Shown piece by piece: positions 1-9,195 of a DNA stretch of 64,000 bases; within the stretch, counting starts at the first letter, position 1, and each line of letters begins with the position of its first letter. A program made the translations under genes and the position numbers. The notes under the pieces were generated by a model. That model did not search any database. It was not told the origin of the DNA and was given only the letters and a program-made list of their open reading frames with translations. Origin of the DNA: Phormidium tanganyikae FI6-MK23 (lineage in GTDB: Bacteria > Cyanobacteriota > Cyanobacteriia > Leptolyngbyales > Leptolyngbyaceae). Location of the stretch: the NCBI GenBank assembly GCA_019359175.1, contig JAHHHU010000024.1, positions 1 to 64,000 of the forward strand, in the 5' to 3' direction.

Positions 1-189
1 CAGTCGAATGCTGAAGGACGATTGCTGTTTCTGAATTTGCTACAGCACTCACAATTCGTTACTCAACGTGTCGCAGGTGAGGTGCGCTCGGCGAGGTGTT
101 ACCGGAGTTTGATCTGCTTTCATTACCTGCGAGCATTACATGATCTCCATCTAAAGGTTCAAGAACTCTACAAGGTACTGTCAACTTAA
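1..189 (+). pseudogene. 3' part of an unrecognised gene, cut by a MITE
   Basis: Frame 1 is open from the window edge and runs about 57 codons before entering the MITE, whose terminal repeat supplies the TAA stop. The visible peptide contains LLFLNLLQHSQFVTQRVAGE and later HDLHLKVQELYK. I do not recognise the family. The left part lies outside the window, so this is either a truncated gene or a chance open frame. The stop falling inside the element matches the pattern at the other copies, where the insertion replaces the true C-terminus. Confidence 0.3.
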
Positions 190-303
190 CTAGATTTCGC
201 TCTAATTATTGAGAATGAGCCACGAAGAAATGAGCTGTTCAGCCTTTGAAAATTAGGCAATTTTTCAATAAGCAAGCCTTTGAGCGGTTAAGTTGACAGT
301 ACC
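174..303 (+). mobile_element. 130-bp MITE, copy 1 (orientation A)
   Basis: Perfect 17-bp terminal inverted repeats (GGTACTGTCAACTTAAC) bound a 130-bp element that has three near-identical sisters at 8265, 11803 and 13549. It encodes no protein. No target-site duplication is visible: the left flank ends CTACAA and the right flank begins CCTGGA. It abuts a truncated GNAT gene on its right. The terminal sequence is loosely like IS6-type ends, but assignment to an IS family is only a guess. Confidence 0.9.
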
Positions 304-415
304 CCTGGACGTAATGCGCGATCGCGGATTCGATTCTAAACCATTCTGGTAGGAGACGCAGAATCGGCTCACAAACGGTCGCCTGATTTAACTGAGCGGG
401 TGAAATTTCAAACAT
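239..415 (-). pseudogene. N-terminal fragment of a GNAT acetyltransferase, truncated by MITE copy 1
   Basis: Starting at ATG 415, the peptide begins MFEISPAQLNQATVCEPILR, followed by LLPEWFRIESAIAHYVQ. This is the N-terminal signature of a bacterial GNAT subfamily in which 'LPEWFGIE' precedes the acetyl-CoA core. After about 37 codons (position 304) the frame runs into the MITE and stops at 239 with an element-encoded tail. The acetyl-CoA binding core is therefore absent and no enzyme can be made. It lies just downstream of the AAA ATPase gene on the same strand, with about 14 bp between them, so it was probably the second gene of that operon. The family call rests on the short motif. Confidence 0.6.
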
Positions 416-429
416 GCTATAGGAGAGCT

Positions 430-2214
430 TCAACGAGTCATTTCGCGCTGTAGCGATAGTCGCTGGTAGGCGATCGCAAAGTCTTCCACCGTAATTTGCA
501 AAGCACTAGGATCACTCAAGCCTTGAACACGATAGCGACGAACCGCCTCCAGCGCTGCTTGATTGCTGAGCAGTGCTAAATCTGCACCGTTCCATCCCTC
601 GGTCTGCACCGCAAGCGATTCTAAATCCACATCCGCTAAGGGACGATTGTGATTATGAACCTGCAAGATCGCAAGACGGCTCGCTTGATCGGGGAGATCG
701 ACTTTGAGTTGCAAATCCAATCGTCCAGATCTCAATAAAGCAGGATCTAATGTTTCTGGGCGATTGGTTGCTCCAATGAGAAGCACGTTAAGGCAGTCAT
801 GCAAGCCGTCGAGTTCGGTGAGGAGTTGACCCACCACGCGATCGCTGACCCCTGAATCGCTTTGATATCTCCCGCGTGCAGGCGCAAGCGTATCAATTTC
901 ATCCACAAATACGACACAAGGTGCTGCCTGCCGCGCCTTCGTGAACAATTCCCTCACCGCTTGTTCGGAGGCTCCAACCCATTTGCTCAGTAATTCTGGA
1001 CCATTCACTGCAATGAAGTTCGCCCGCGCTTGAGCGGCAACGGCTTTCGCTAACAATGTTTTTCCCGTTCCAGGCGGACCCCATAGCAGAATGCCACGAG
1101 GTGCTTTAGCTTTTGTGCGGTGATACAGTTCGGGATAGAGTAACGCCCCTTCGACGGATTCCTGCAGGGTTTGCTTAACAGAGTCAAGTCCGCCGATCTC
1201 ATCCCAAGTCACTTTAGGCGCTTCAACCTCAATCGATCGCAGCACCGCAGGTTTAATTTCTTTGATCGCCTGAAGAAAATCCGCTTGCATGACGGTCATG
1301 CGATCAGGCAAGGGTCCCTCTAAAGTGGGTAATAGTCGCCGCAGGGCAAGGTAAGCAGCCTTTTGCGTCAAAGCTTTGAGGTCTGCGCCAACCATGCCGC
1401 CTGCTAGATCTGCGATCGCATCGAGATCTACGGATTCATGTAACGGCATGGAAGCGGTTAGAATTGCGAGAATTTCCAAGCGTCCTGCTCGATCAGGAAC
1501 CCGAAATGCAATCTCGCGATCGAAGCGTCCCGGACGGCGCAGGGCGGGATCAAGATGATCCGGGCGATTTGTTGCCGCCAGGACAATAATGCCTTTCGTT
1601 TTCGCGAATCCATCCATCAGGCTCAACAGTTGTGCGACAACTCGTTTTTCGACTTCCCCTTCCGCTTTGGCGCGATCGGGTGCAAGGCTATCGATTTCGT
1701 CAATGAAAATAATGCAGGGGGCAGAGCGACTCGCTTTTTGAAAAATGCTTCGCAGTCGGGCTTCTGCTTCCCCATAATATTTGCCCATCACTTCCGGCCC
1801 CACCAGCGCGATGTAGTTTATATCAAGAGCAGCAGCTAATGCTCGCGCTGTGAGCGTCTTGCCAGTTCCAGGAGGACCTGTGAGCAAGACTCCTGTCGTC
1901 GGTTCTAGCCCCAGGGCTGATAAGAGTTCAGGACGCTTAAGGGGAAGCTCCACCAGTTCGCGTAACTCATGCAGCACCGACGACAGTCCACCCACTCCAG
2001 CAAGCGTGGGCGGCGGCACAGCATCTGTACTCGGCGGCGTGATGAGAACTGCTAAGGTAGAGTCCGCTGATGGCTCATTCGTTGAACGGCTCCGCTCAGT
2101 CACGCGAACGTCAGGCTCGTTCGGTTCGCGCCCTTCGATCACCCGAACGATGTCCAGCAGCCCTTCAAAACCTTGATCGACCAGGGATTCCAGCTCTTCA
2201 AAAAAGTTATCCAT
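430..2214 (-). CDS. CDC48-like double AAA+ ATPase
   Basis: A 594-residue protein with two AAA modules in the p97/CDC48 arrangement. The first Walker A (GPPGTGKT) is at about residues 113-120 with Walker [10 protein letters not shown] second GPPGTGKT lies near residue 385 with Walker [10 protein letters not shown]. Arg-finger regions of the type [19 protein letters not shown] are visible in both. The N-terminal 70 residues lack the double-psi barrel adaptor domain of true p97 and include a low-complexity linker ([12 protein letters not shown]), so this is a stripped-down paralogue. The likely role is ATP-driven protein unfolding or remodelling in the cytoplasm; the client is unknown. The start is ATG 2214. 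Downstream on the same strand is the truncated GNAT. Confidence 0.9.
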   Translation of the reverse strand: MDNFFEELESLVDQGFEGLLDIVRVIEGREPNEPDVRVTERSRSTNEPSADSTLAVLITPPSTDAVPPPTLAGVGGLSSVLHELRELVELPLKRPELLSALGLEPTTGVLLTGPPGTGKTLTARALAAALDINYIALVGPEVMGKYYGEAEARLRSIFQKASRSAPCIIFIDEIDSLAPDRAKAEGEVEKRVVAQLLSLMDGFAKTKGIIVLAATNRPDHLDPALRRPGRFDREIAFRVPDRAGRLEILAILTASMPLHESVDLDAIADLAGGMVGADLKALTQKAAYLALRRLLPTLEGPLPDRMTVMQADFLQAIKEIKPAVLRSIEVEAPKVTWDEIGGLDSVKQTLQESVEGALLYPELYHRTKAKAPRGILLWGPPGTGKTLLAKAVAAQARANFIAVNGPELLSKWVGASEQAVRELFTKARQAAPCVVFVDEIDTLAPARGRYQSDSGVSDRVVGQLLTELDGLHDCLNVLLIGATNRPETLDPALLRSGRLDLQLKVDLPDQASRLAILQVHNHNRPLADVDLESLAVQTEGWNGADLALLSNQAALEAVRRYRVQGLSDPSALQITVEDFAIAYQRLSLQREMTR

Positions 2215-2429
2215 ACACCTTGCCTACCTCTATCTTCAGTATAGAGAGTTGCGTTCGAGTCGGTTGGACGTTGGATGAAAGCCTTAGTTAAATAAAAAAG
2301 TTAGAGTACGAATTTTCAATGCCTGAACCTCGGCAGAGAGAAGGCGCGATCATGCAAGCGATCGAATTGCTGGTGCTAGAAGTCAGAAAATCGTTGCAGC
2401 ATCGAATTGCCAATGAGGTGTTGCTATCT

Positions 2430-2470
2430 AAAAAACTTCAGGAAAGCAGTTGTCCACTCCCCTGAAGTTT
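2430..2470 (-). terminator. Rho-independent terminator of the site-2 protease gene
   Basis: On the minus strand a 10-bp stem (AAACTTCAGG/CCTGAAGTTT) is followed directly by a run of T. It lies about 85 bp beyond the stop of the site-2 protease gene and before the AAA ATPase start, so it separates two minus-strand units. Confidence 0.7.
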
Positions 2471-2553
2471 CACCATGCTGACTATTCTTGATTTCAGGAC
2501 TGCCATCCATACGGGGCAGCGATCGGATGATCAACGTACCGTTCATGCTGAGT

Positions 2554-3678
2554 CTAAGCCGGAGTAGCTTGTACGCGATTCTGTAGCAGATTCACGATGG
2601 CAGTTTTTTCTAGCAATCCCACTAAGACATTGTTTTCTTGGACAACAGAGAGTGCAGTTAACTTACGTTCTTCCAACAATGCCACCACTTCCGACAGGGG
2701 ACGATCGCTCTGCACCGTTAGAGATGGATCAAGCGGTTTTACGAGGGATTGAACCAAGGTTTCAGACCACCGCTCACTCGGAATTGCTTTCAAATCGTCG
2801 ATGGAAAGAGTACCAATGAGTTGCCCATCAGAATTCGTGACTAAAAACTTCTGCCACGCCCGCTGATCCAGAATTCGCTGATCGGCAAACGCTCGCAATG
2901 TTGACGAAGCATTGACAACCGGACTACTTGCGCTAACTGCATCAGCTGCCGTCAGCCCTGCTAATTTATCCAAGACCACACCATACTGGGCAGCTTGACC
3001 AGCATTCTGAAGTAAGAACCAGCCAATCAGGACATTCCAGAAGTTCAGCCCACTGCCAAAGACAACCAGCGGCAGAAGTCCTGATGCGATCGCCAGCCAA
3101 CCGATCAGTTGACCGACCCGACCTGCAAACTTCATCCCCTTGTAAGGGCTACCCGTCACCTTCCAAACCAATGCTTTCAGAATGTTACCGCCATCAAGCG
3201 GCAAACCCGGAATGAGATTAAAGAGCGCTAACGCTAAGTTAACCGAAACCAATACCCCTAAGATTGCAGCAGGTGCGCCAGATACCCCGGTACCGGCTGC
3301 CAAAATGGTTGCCAAGCCAGCGAGGAGCAAACTGACTAAGGGACCTGCGATCGCGATCTGAAATGCCTCGGCTGGGGTTTCCGACTCTTTTTCTAAGCTC
3401 GCTAATCCCCCAAATAGGAACAACGTAATGGATCTGACACCCACGCCCTGCTTCAGTGCTACAAAGCTGTGCCCGAGTTCGTGAGCCAGCACAGAGCCAA
3501 ATAACAATAGCGCTGTGAGCAGCCCTAAACCCCAAGATAGCCCCAGGGGTAAATTTGGGAATTGGGCTGCCAATCCTGAGCCATAGCTGAAGGTGACTAA
3601 ACCCAACACCAAAAACCAGGACGGGTTGACATAGAAAGGAATTCCAAACAAACTGCCGACACGAATGTTGTTATTCAT
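2554..3678 (-). CDS. Site-2 protease family membrane metalloprotease with CBS domains
   Basis: A 374-residue polytopic protein of peptidase family M50. Helix-borne HELGH at about residues 66-70 is the zinc HExxH motif, and NLIPGLPLDGG near residue 160 carries the second zinc-ligand Asp. Hydrophobic segments occupy roughly residues 15-230. The C-terminal 130 residues look like a CBS pair (VNASSTLRAF..., LTVQSDRPLSEVVALLEE), which in this subgroup is thought to sense nucleotides. It should cleave substrates within the membrane; the substrate is unknown. ATG 3678 follows GAGGTACCCGAT on the coding strand, giving a usable ribosome-binding site. It is transcribed divergently from the FAD oxidoreductase gene. 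Confidence 0.9.
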   Translation of the reverse strand: MNNNIRVGSLFGIPFYVNPSWFLVLGLVTFSYGSGLAAQFPNLPLGLSWGLGLLTALLLFGSVLAHELGHSFVALKQGVGVRSITLFLFGGLASLEKESETPAEAFQIAIAGPLVSLLLAGLATILAAGTGVSGAPAAILGVLVSVNLALALFNLIPGLPLDGGNILKALVWKVTGSPYKGMKFAGRVGQLIGWLAIASGLLPLVVFGSGLNFWNVLIGWFLLQNAGQAAQYGVVLDKLAGLTAADAVSASSPVVNASSTLRAFADQRILDQRAWQKFLVTNSDGQLIGTLSIDDLKAIPSERWSETLVQSLVKPLDPSLTVQSDRPLSEVVALLEERKLTALSVVQENNVLVGLLEKTAIVNLLQNRVQATPA

Positions 3679-3910
3679 ATCGGGTACCTCCGATGTAGCA
3701 GACGATCGTGATCGCCCTTGGTTTTGTCTTCTTTAATGTAACGAAACGTAAAACACTTTTTAATCTTTCCATTACCGTAATGACCGTCTCTTTCTGGTTC
3801 GTCAAAGAGAGAAAAATACGAATTGTAATCGCTATTCTCCAGCGTGAATTTTCTGAAATGCTCCTCAGTTTGCTTGTGTCTATGAAAGGCAAGCGATTTG
3901 GGATAGTGCA

Positions 3911-5415
3911 ATGACTGAACTCACTGGAAAAGTCATTTACGCAGGCGAAGCAGGCTATGCAGATGCGCGGCTGAACTTCAATACGCGATTTGCTGCCTCG
4001 CCATTGGCGATCGTCTTCTGTCAGTCTGTACAAGATGTCGTCAACGCTGTAAATTGGGCGCAGATGAGCGGAGTTCCGGTACGAGTTCGGGGCGGACGAC
4101 ACAGTTATGAGGCGTTTTCGGTTGCAGATGATGCACTGATTATCGATCTCAATGATATGGAGCAGATTCGCTTTAATCGCACCACAGGGCAAGCCACTAT
4201 CCAGGCTGGCGCAGAACTCGTTCCAATTTATGAAGCCCTTGCCGCAGAAGGGGTAACAATTCCAGGTGGGTCTTGCGCGACGGTTGGCATTACTGGATTG
4301 ACACTAGGAGGCGGCTATGGGTTACTCGCTCGCTGGAAAGGATTGACTTGTGATAGCTTGCAAGCCGTGGAAATAGTGACGGCTGCGGGAAAACTCATTG
4401 TTGCCAATGCGACTCAGAATACCGATTTGTTTTGGGCATTGCGGGGTGGCGGAGGTGGAAATTTTGGCATTGTGACGGCGCTGAGGTTCCAAACTCATGC
4501 GATCGATAAAGTCACCGTCTATCAACTCAAATGGGATGCTAGTGAGATAGAACGGGTGATTCAACAATGGCAAGCTTTTGCACCAGAAAGTGACGATCGC
4601 CATACGAGCATTTTGAAGCTTACACCGGGAAGCTCGGTCTATGTGGTGGGTCAATTTGTGGGAACCGAAGCAGAATTACGCACGGTGCTCGCGCCTTTAT
4701 TCTCGATCGCACCGAAAGAAAGCGAGATCGAGACATTGCCTTACTTGGAAGCGGTTTATGGCTTTGCTGGGTTGAAGCCGGATTATCCAAAACGCTTAGC
4801 GCATTGGCATGGTTCACAGACGAAATTTAAGAATGCTTCTGATTATGTTGCTCGTTCGCTGGATGCAAAGGGCATTGCGACTATTGCTCAATTCCTTAAG
4901 CAAGCGCCGAGTCAGAATGTGGTGCTGCAATTTGATAGTTATGGCGGCGCGATCGCTATAACTCCCCCTGATGCTACAGCTTTCTTCCATCGCCAAGTGC
5001 AGTGGAATATTCAATATCAGGCATATTGGACAAAACCGCAGGAGCAGGCCGTCCATATCAGTTGGGTGCAGAACTTCCGCTCAGCAATGCAGCCGTATGT
5101 CACCGGGGGATGCTACGTGAATTACTGCGATCGCTCTATTAAAAACTGGCAAACCGCCTACTACGGCAGTAATTAGAGTTGTTGGGTTATAAGCTCAAAA
5201 AACCCCGAAATCTAGTTCCAGTGCGCTTTTCAGCGATTTTTGACTAAAACAGCTGAAACTTAATCCTGACAGGGCTTTTAGCGATTTTTTCTGTTAAATC
5301 CCAACAGGTCTATTGGCAACGATTAAAGCAGGTGAAACAGCAATACGATCCAGGTAACTTTTTTAGTTTTGAACAAAGTATTCCTGTTTATTCTGGCGAT
5401 CGTGGATTTGCCTAA
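3911..5415 (+). pseudogene. FAD-linked oxidoreductase (berberine-bridge type), interrupted near its 3' end by a MITE
   Basis: The upstream 421 codons (3911-5176) encode an FAD_binding_4/BBE protein. RVRGGRHSYEAFSVADDALI carries the His used for bicovalent FAD attachment; GGSCATVGITGLTLGGGYGL and ALRGGGGGNFGIVT are FAD-fold motifs. The frame stops after NWQTAYYGSN. The expected C-terminal tail resumes in frame at 5311 as YWQRLKQVKQQYDPGNFFSF and ends at 5415. The intervening 135 bp has inverted ends and TA on both sides; removing it restores ...GSN-YWQRL.... The truncated product lacks the last ~34 residues, including the conserved DPGNFF segment that packs on the flavin domain, so it is probably inactive. 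Substrate unknown. Confidence 0.85.
5176..5310. mobile_element. 135-bp MITE with TA target duplication (IS630/Tc1-like)
   Basis: The element starts GAGTTGTTGGGTTATAA and its reverse complement starts GACCTGTTGGGATTTAA, giving imperfect 17-bp terminal repeats. It is flanked by TA at 5174-5175 and 5311-5312. Excision of the element plus one TA rejoins the oxidoreductase reading frame exactly. TA duplication is the hallmark of IS630/Tc1/mariner transposases, so this is probably a non-autonomous derivative mobilised in trans. It carries two internal near-repeats of GCTTTT.AGCGATTTTT. Confidence 0.85.
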
Positions 5416-5628
5416 ACAATCACTAGACAATCGAGGCGGCAATCGCGACCATTTCTTACTCCAGACATTTCGTTGATAAATTCGTTGATAAATTGTGCTT
5501 GAGATACACCGAAGAAACTTCAGCGACAGGAGGAGAACAAGTTTCGTTATGAGGCGAAGTAGAGCCATCTTGTAAAAGCATTTCTTATGTAAACTAACTC
5601 AAAAGTTAAAAAAGTTAAAAAAGTCCCT

Positions 5629-7191
5629 ATGCCCCCAAAAATTCAAGGTGCGATTGCCGCAGGACATGCCACAACGGTCGAAGCAGGCTTAGAGATGTTT
5701 CGGCTGGGGGGCAATGTCTTTGATGCGGTTGTGGCAGCAGTCATGGCATCTTTTGTCACTGAACCCACTTTGACTTCTCCCGCAGGCGGTGGCTTTCTGC
5801 TCGCGCATACGCAGGCTGGAGAAAACGTTCTATTTGACTTTTTCACTCAAACACCATGCCAGAAGCGCCCGCGAGATACAGTAGATTTTTACCCAACGCA
5901 GGTCAAATTTGGCAACGTTTTGCAAGAGTTTCACATTGGGCTGGGTTCCATCGCCGTACCCGGCACGATCGGCGGACTGCTGCATGTGCATCAACGGCTG
6001 GGGCGGCTGCCATTAGCTTGGGTCGCTGAACCCGCCATCCACTATGCCAAAACTGGAGTTGAAGTTACTACCTTTCAGAGCTACTGTTATCAAATTTTGG
6101 CACCGATTTTGCTCAATAATCCTGGCTCACGGCAGGTCTTTACCGTGCAAGAAGCGTTACCGCAGCCCGGAGCGCTGATGACGATGCCCGATTTGGCGGA
6201 AACGCTGTCCTACCTAGCGGCAGAGGGTGCTAACGGCTTCTACAGGGGCGAGATTGCCCATCAGCTTGTGAAAGACTGTCAAGCGCAGGGGGGTTATTTA
6301 ACGCTAGCTGATTTGTACCATTATCAGGTGATTGAGCGGCAGCCGCTGACAACCCGCTATCGTGGCAGAACGTTTCTCACGAATCCACCACCCAGTTCCG
6401 GGGGAGCACTGATTGCGTTTGCGCTAGCCTTGCTGGAAGACATAGATTTGTCAATGCTGAAATTTGGCTCGACTGAACAAGTACGCCTGTTAGCTCGCGT
6501 GATACAGCTTACAAACCGAGCTAGAGCCGATGGTTTTGATGCCAATCTCTATCAGGCTGATGTCGCAAAGCAATTTTTGGCGGCTGACCATTTGGCAACC
6601 TATGCCCAACAGTTAAATACCCATCCAATCAATAAATGGGGCAGCACAACCCATCTGAGTGCCATTGACAGTGAAGGCAACGCTGCCAGTGTCACGACTT
6701 CTAACGGTGAAGGTTCCGGTTATGTGATTCCGGGGACGGGGATCATGACCAACAACATGCTGGGAGAAGCGGATTTGCATCCGCATGGCTTTCACAATTG
6801 GCAGGAGAACGTCCGCATCTCCTCAATGATGGCTCCAACGATGATCCTGCGGCAGCAGAAGCCAGAGATTGTCCTCGGTTCTGGTGGCTCTAATCGAATT
6901 CGCACGGCAATCTTGCAGGTGATCTCCAATCTGCTAGATTTCAAGATGTCGGTGGAGCAGGCAGTGAGCAGTCCGCGAATCCACTGGGAAGATGGAGTAT
7001 TGAACCTAGAACCCACCGCTGAGTCGCTGATGATTGACCGTAGCCTTTTTCCGTTTGATCAAGTGCTAGAGCTGTGGCAGCAGCAAAATATGTTTTTTGG
7101 TGGGGTTCATGCCGTGACTCGGAGTCAGAGTGGAGCATTTGCCGGGGCGGGCGACCCTCGGCGAGACGGAGCGGTTGGAATTCTGATTTGA
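5629..7191 (+). CDS. ggt: Gamma-glutamyltransferase
   Basis: A 520-residue member of the Ntn-hydrolase gamma-glutamyltranspeptidase family. GLEMFRLGGNVFDAVVAAVM and TSPAGGGFLL are N-terminal family motifs. The autoprocessing site is near residue 342 in GSTTHLSAIDSEGNAASVTT, where the Thr of TTHLS becomes the nucleophile of the small subunit. GSGYVIPGTGIMTNNML and the later GSGGSNRIRTAI are the gamma-glutamyl and oxyanion regions. There is no signal peptide, so it may be cytoplasmic, unlike the periplasmic E. coli enzyme. It would cleave glutathione or other gamma-glutamyl compounds. The start is ATG 5629; no strong Shine-Dalgarno is seen. It stands alone. Confidence 0.88.
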   Translation: MPPKIQGAIAAGHATTVEAGLEMFRLGGNVFDAVVAAVMASFVTEPTLTSPAGGGFLLAHTQAGENVLFDFFTQTPCQKRPRDTVDFYPTQVKFGNVLQEFHIGLGSIAVPGTIGGLLHVHQRLGRLPLAWVAEPAIHYAKTGVEVTTFQSYCYQILAPILLNNPGSRQVFTVQEALPQPGALMTMPDLAETLSYLAAEGANGFYRGEIAHQLVKDCQAQGGYLTLADLYHYQVIERQPLTTRYRGRTFLTNPPPSSGGALIAFALALLEDIDLSMLKFGSTEQVRLLARVIQLTNRARADGFDANLYQADVAKQFLAADHLATYAQQLNTHPINKWGSTTHLSAIDSEGNAASVTTSNGEGSGYVIPGTGIMTNNMLGEADLHPHGFHNWQENVRISSMMAPTMILRQQKPEIVLGSGGSNRIRTAILQVISNLLDFKMSVEQAVSSPRIHWEDGVLNLEPTAESLMIDRSLFPFDQVLELWQQQNMFFGGVHAVTRSQSGAFAGAGDPRRDGAVGILI

Positions 7192-7523
7192 ATCATGGGC
7201 GTGATTGTATTGTGATCGCCGATAGGATAGCGGTATTGTGAGCGATTCAGTTTCCAGTTATTCATGCCCGTTCTCCTTAGCATTGTTGAGTGATGTTGTC
7301 CTTTGTGTTGACGATCGAACCTGGTCGCTTAGACCCTGTTCCAGCAGTAGAAAAGCGATTGAGAGCAGACTCGTTAATCTCTGAGTTTACTGTCTGTAAT
7401 GTCGAGCATCAGATGAAGTTGGCTCATGCGTATTCTTGGGGAAAAGGAGGGCAACCGCCTATTTATCTAACGTAAATTCTCAGTTTTTGGCTACTTTTAG
7501 TTGAGTTAAACTAGCTGACCCCC
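7192..7523. other. Gene-free stretch with a vestige of a duplicated gene start
   Basis: No convincing gene. Positions 7249-7291 resemble positions 9785-9826, the start and leader of the small secreted protein gene at 9435-9800: both contain TTTCCA...ATTCATG, a CTCCT..AGCATT block and GTTGAGT. On the minus strand this encodes MNNWKL compared with MNHWKL. It is probably the remnant of a second copy. The rest shows no repeat or terminator that I can support. Confidence 0.4.
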
Positions 7524-8264
7524 ATGCCTCCTACCCTCACTCTGCGGCAAACTTTGCTCTATAGTTGCACTTCGATCGGCATCAATTTAATCAATACTGC
7601 TGTTTCGACCTGGCTGCTTTACTACTATGCGCCTCCACCTAATACAAGCGCTGTGCAATATCTCTCGGTTACGGTCGTGGGTTTCTTACTGGCGATCGGT
7701 CGCGTTTGGAATGCCATCATTGATCCCTTCATCGGACACTGGAGTGATAACACCCAGAGCCAGTGGGGACGACGAAAGCCCTTCTTGGTACTCGGCAGCC
7801 TCATGACCCTCGGGGCACTGTGTTACTGCTCTGGACGCCTTTGACTGCTTATCCTAGCTTGCTGAATGCCCTCTATTTCCTGACGATGACGATCGTCTTT
7901 TACACAGGAGTTAGTCTCGTCGGCGTCCCCTATGATGGCAGCTTACCGGAAATGGCAGCGACGGCAGCTGAGCGTGTTCGACTCAGTATGTGGAAAAACA
8001 TTTTTGGGATTGTGGGCGTGTTGGGCGGTGCAGTCATTACCAGTATTGTCTACAACCAGTGGGGCGCGATCTCCATGGGGGGAGTGCTCGGAACCCTTGG
8101 GGTGGTAACAGTGGGACTGACCCTCCTAGTTCTCCCAAAACGAATCCGGCCTGCGGTTGGGTCGAGCGCCAAGGTCGAAGTCATCGCATCGATGAGCTTT
8201 TGGCAAAGCCTGCGTGCGACGCTGCGGAATCGCAAGTTTTTGATCCTTTGTAGCTCCACGATTC
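7524..8264 (+). pseudogene. GPH-type sugar:cation symporter (MFS), frameshifted and truncated by MITE copy 2
   Basis: The first frame encodes the N-terminal half of a glycoside-pentoside-hexuronide symporter, with the diagnostic loop GRVWNAIIDPFIGHWSDN and RRKPFLVLGS. The frame breaks near 7822-7826: TGTTACTG would give a continuous reading if one T were added (TGTTTACTG, ...CLLWTPLTAYPSLLNALYF). The second frame continues through VSLVGVPYDGSLPEMA to ILCSSTI, where the 130-bp element begins. About half of the usual ~450 residues are missing. The gene is dead twice over. Substrate unknown. Confidence 0.85.
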
Positions 8265-8394
8265 GGTACTGTCAACTTAACCGTTCAAAGGCTTGCTTAT
8301 TGAAAAATTGCCTAATTTTCAAAGGCTGAACAGCTCATTTCTTCGTGGCTCATTCTCAATAATTAGAGCGAAATCTAGTTAAGTTGACAGTACC
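8265..8394 (-). mobile_element. 130-bp MITE, copy 2 (orientation B)
   Basis: Bounded by the same 17-bp inverted repeats as copy 1, with the internal sequence reversed relative to copies 1 and 4. It differs from the others at only one to three positions. It terminates the MFS pseudogene on its left, and on its right adjoins a 69-bp segment also found next to copy 4. No target duplication is seen (CGATTC on the left, CTTTGA on the right). Confidence 0.9.
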
Positions 8395-8463
8395 CTTTGA
8401 GGGGTAAAGATTCAACGGATAATCTTACTTCCGATGCAACCCGTTTGCCCGGTTCTTCGACTT
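8395..8463 (+). repeat. 69-bp segment duplicated at 13679-13747
   Basis: This stretch differs from 13679-13747 at one position (CTTTGAGGGG versus CTTTGAGTGG) and then the two diverge abruptly. Both lie immediately right of a 130-bp element, but the element cores are in opposite orientations. Read on the plus strand, this copy continues into an open frame with a hydrophobic end (FISFLFFTLIFAYVQNWL, stop near 8550), so it may be the tail of a lost membrane-protein gene. Confidence 0.8.
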
Positions 8464-8530
8464 TTGTACCCTATCTGCGGACTTTTATTTCCTTCTTATT
8501 TTTTACCCTTATTTTTGCCTATGTACAAAA

Positions 8531-8708
8531 CTGGCTAACTGGCTAACCCTAGAAAGCCAGAACGCCTGATATATAAAGTCTTTAGGCAAGTTAGTCAGTT
8601 TTTGAAGTGCCTAAACTGGCTAACTTAACGGGGGTCTTTGAGAGACCGAAACGCCCATCCCGTATAGCGGTTAGCCAGTTTTTGAAGTGCCTAACCAAGT
8701 GGCTAACC
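8531..8708. repeat. Two imperfect 80-bp tandem units with a conserved 24-bp core
   Basis: Each unit starts CTGGCTAAC, has a middle block like GA.AG.C.GAACGCC, and ends in a 24-bp core beginning TTAG(T/C)CAGTTTTTG at 8591 and 8671, exactly 80 bp apart with one mismatch. A final TGGCTAACC closes the array. The spacing and AT-rich cores resemble iterons or clustered operator sites, but no replication gene is nearby. Function not assigned. Confidence 0.65.
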
Positions 8709-8799
8709 ATGCTAGAAAACGGGGCACGATCGCGAGTGTCTCCACTTGCAATCCGATCGTGGAATTTGGCACGATCTACCTGTCCCCCCACGAACCGCA

Positions 8800-8934
8800 A
8801 TGGAAGAAACCACTCTTGATTTGATGTTGAATTCCGATTCACCCATTTCGCCCATGTAGATCGAAGCCTGGTTGCTCTTGGCATTCATGCTTGGGCTTGT
8901 GGTTTGGGGACTTGTGGGAGAGCGGCACGATTAG
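8800..8934 (+). pseudogene. Small one-helix membrane ORF, decayed copy A
   Basis: An in-frame 45-codon reading, MEETTLDLM... then IEAWLLLAFMLGLVVWGLVG ending ERHD, interrupted by TAG at codon 20. It aligns with an intact 38-residue ORF at 63339 (MNSEPAIAPMPIEACLLLAF...) and with decayed copies at 9954 and 10865. The predicted product is a short acidic N-terminus plus one transmembrane helix. Function unknown; I recognise no named family. Confidence 0.55.
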
Positions 8935-9195
8935 TGACAACCGCTTCAATTGCGAAACTTCCTGCTCTAACTTGGCAATTCGGCGCAATCGCGCATTGTT
9001 GCTGGCGATTCCTAGGCACGATCGGGAATTCTGAAATTACTCCATTTTTAATTCACGCTTTCATCCCGTCAAATTGGCGGGATTCTTTGTTTGAGGATGA
9101 GCGCGATCGCTCAGTGATAACCCTTAAAACTGCTTGCAGGCGCGATCGTCTCTTAGATGTGGGAATCCTTGAGCCATCCCCCTTTTAAGGCAGCG

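Noticed and set aside
2319-2465. A 48-codon plus-strand ORF (MPEPRQREGAIMQAIELLV...)
   Set aside because: It overlaps the terminator of the site-2 protease gene on the other strand, and I know no homologue.
3671-4192. A 173-codon minus-strand ORF opposite the FAD oxidoreductase start
   Set aside because: Shadow of a real gene: the plus strand has clear FAD-binding motifs here.
7290-7475. A 61-codon plus-strand ORF after ggt
   Set aside because: No recognisable motif, weak composition and no ribosome-binding site; it overlaps the vestigial duplicate leader.
8265-8329. Symporter reading continuing into the MITE (RYCQLNRSKACLLK tail) as a real protein end
   Set aside because: The same tail is appended to several unrelated truncated genes, so it is element sequence read by chance.
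8591-8884. A 97-codon minus-strand ORF in the repeat zone
   Set aside because: It runs through the tandem repeat and the decayed small membrane ORF; no coding signal.
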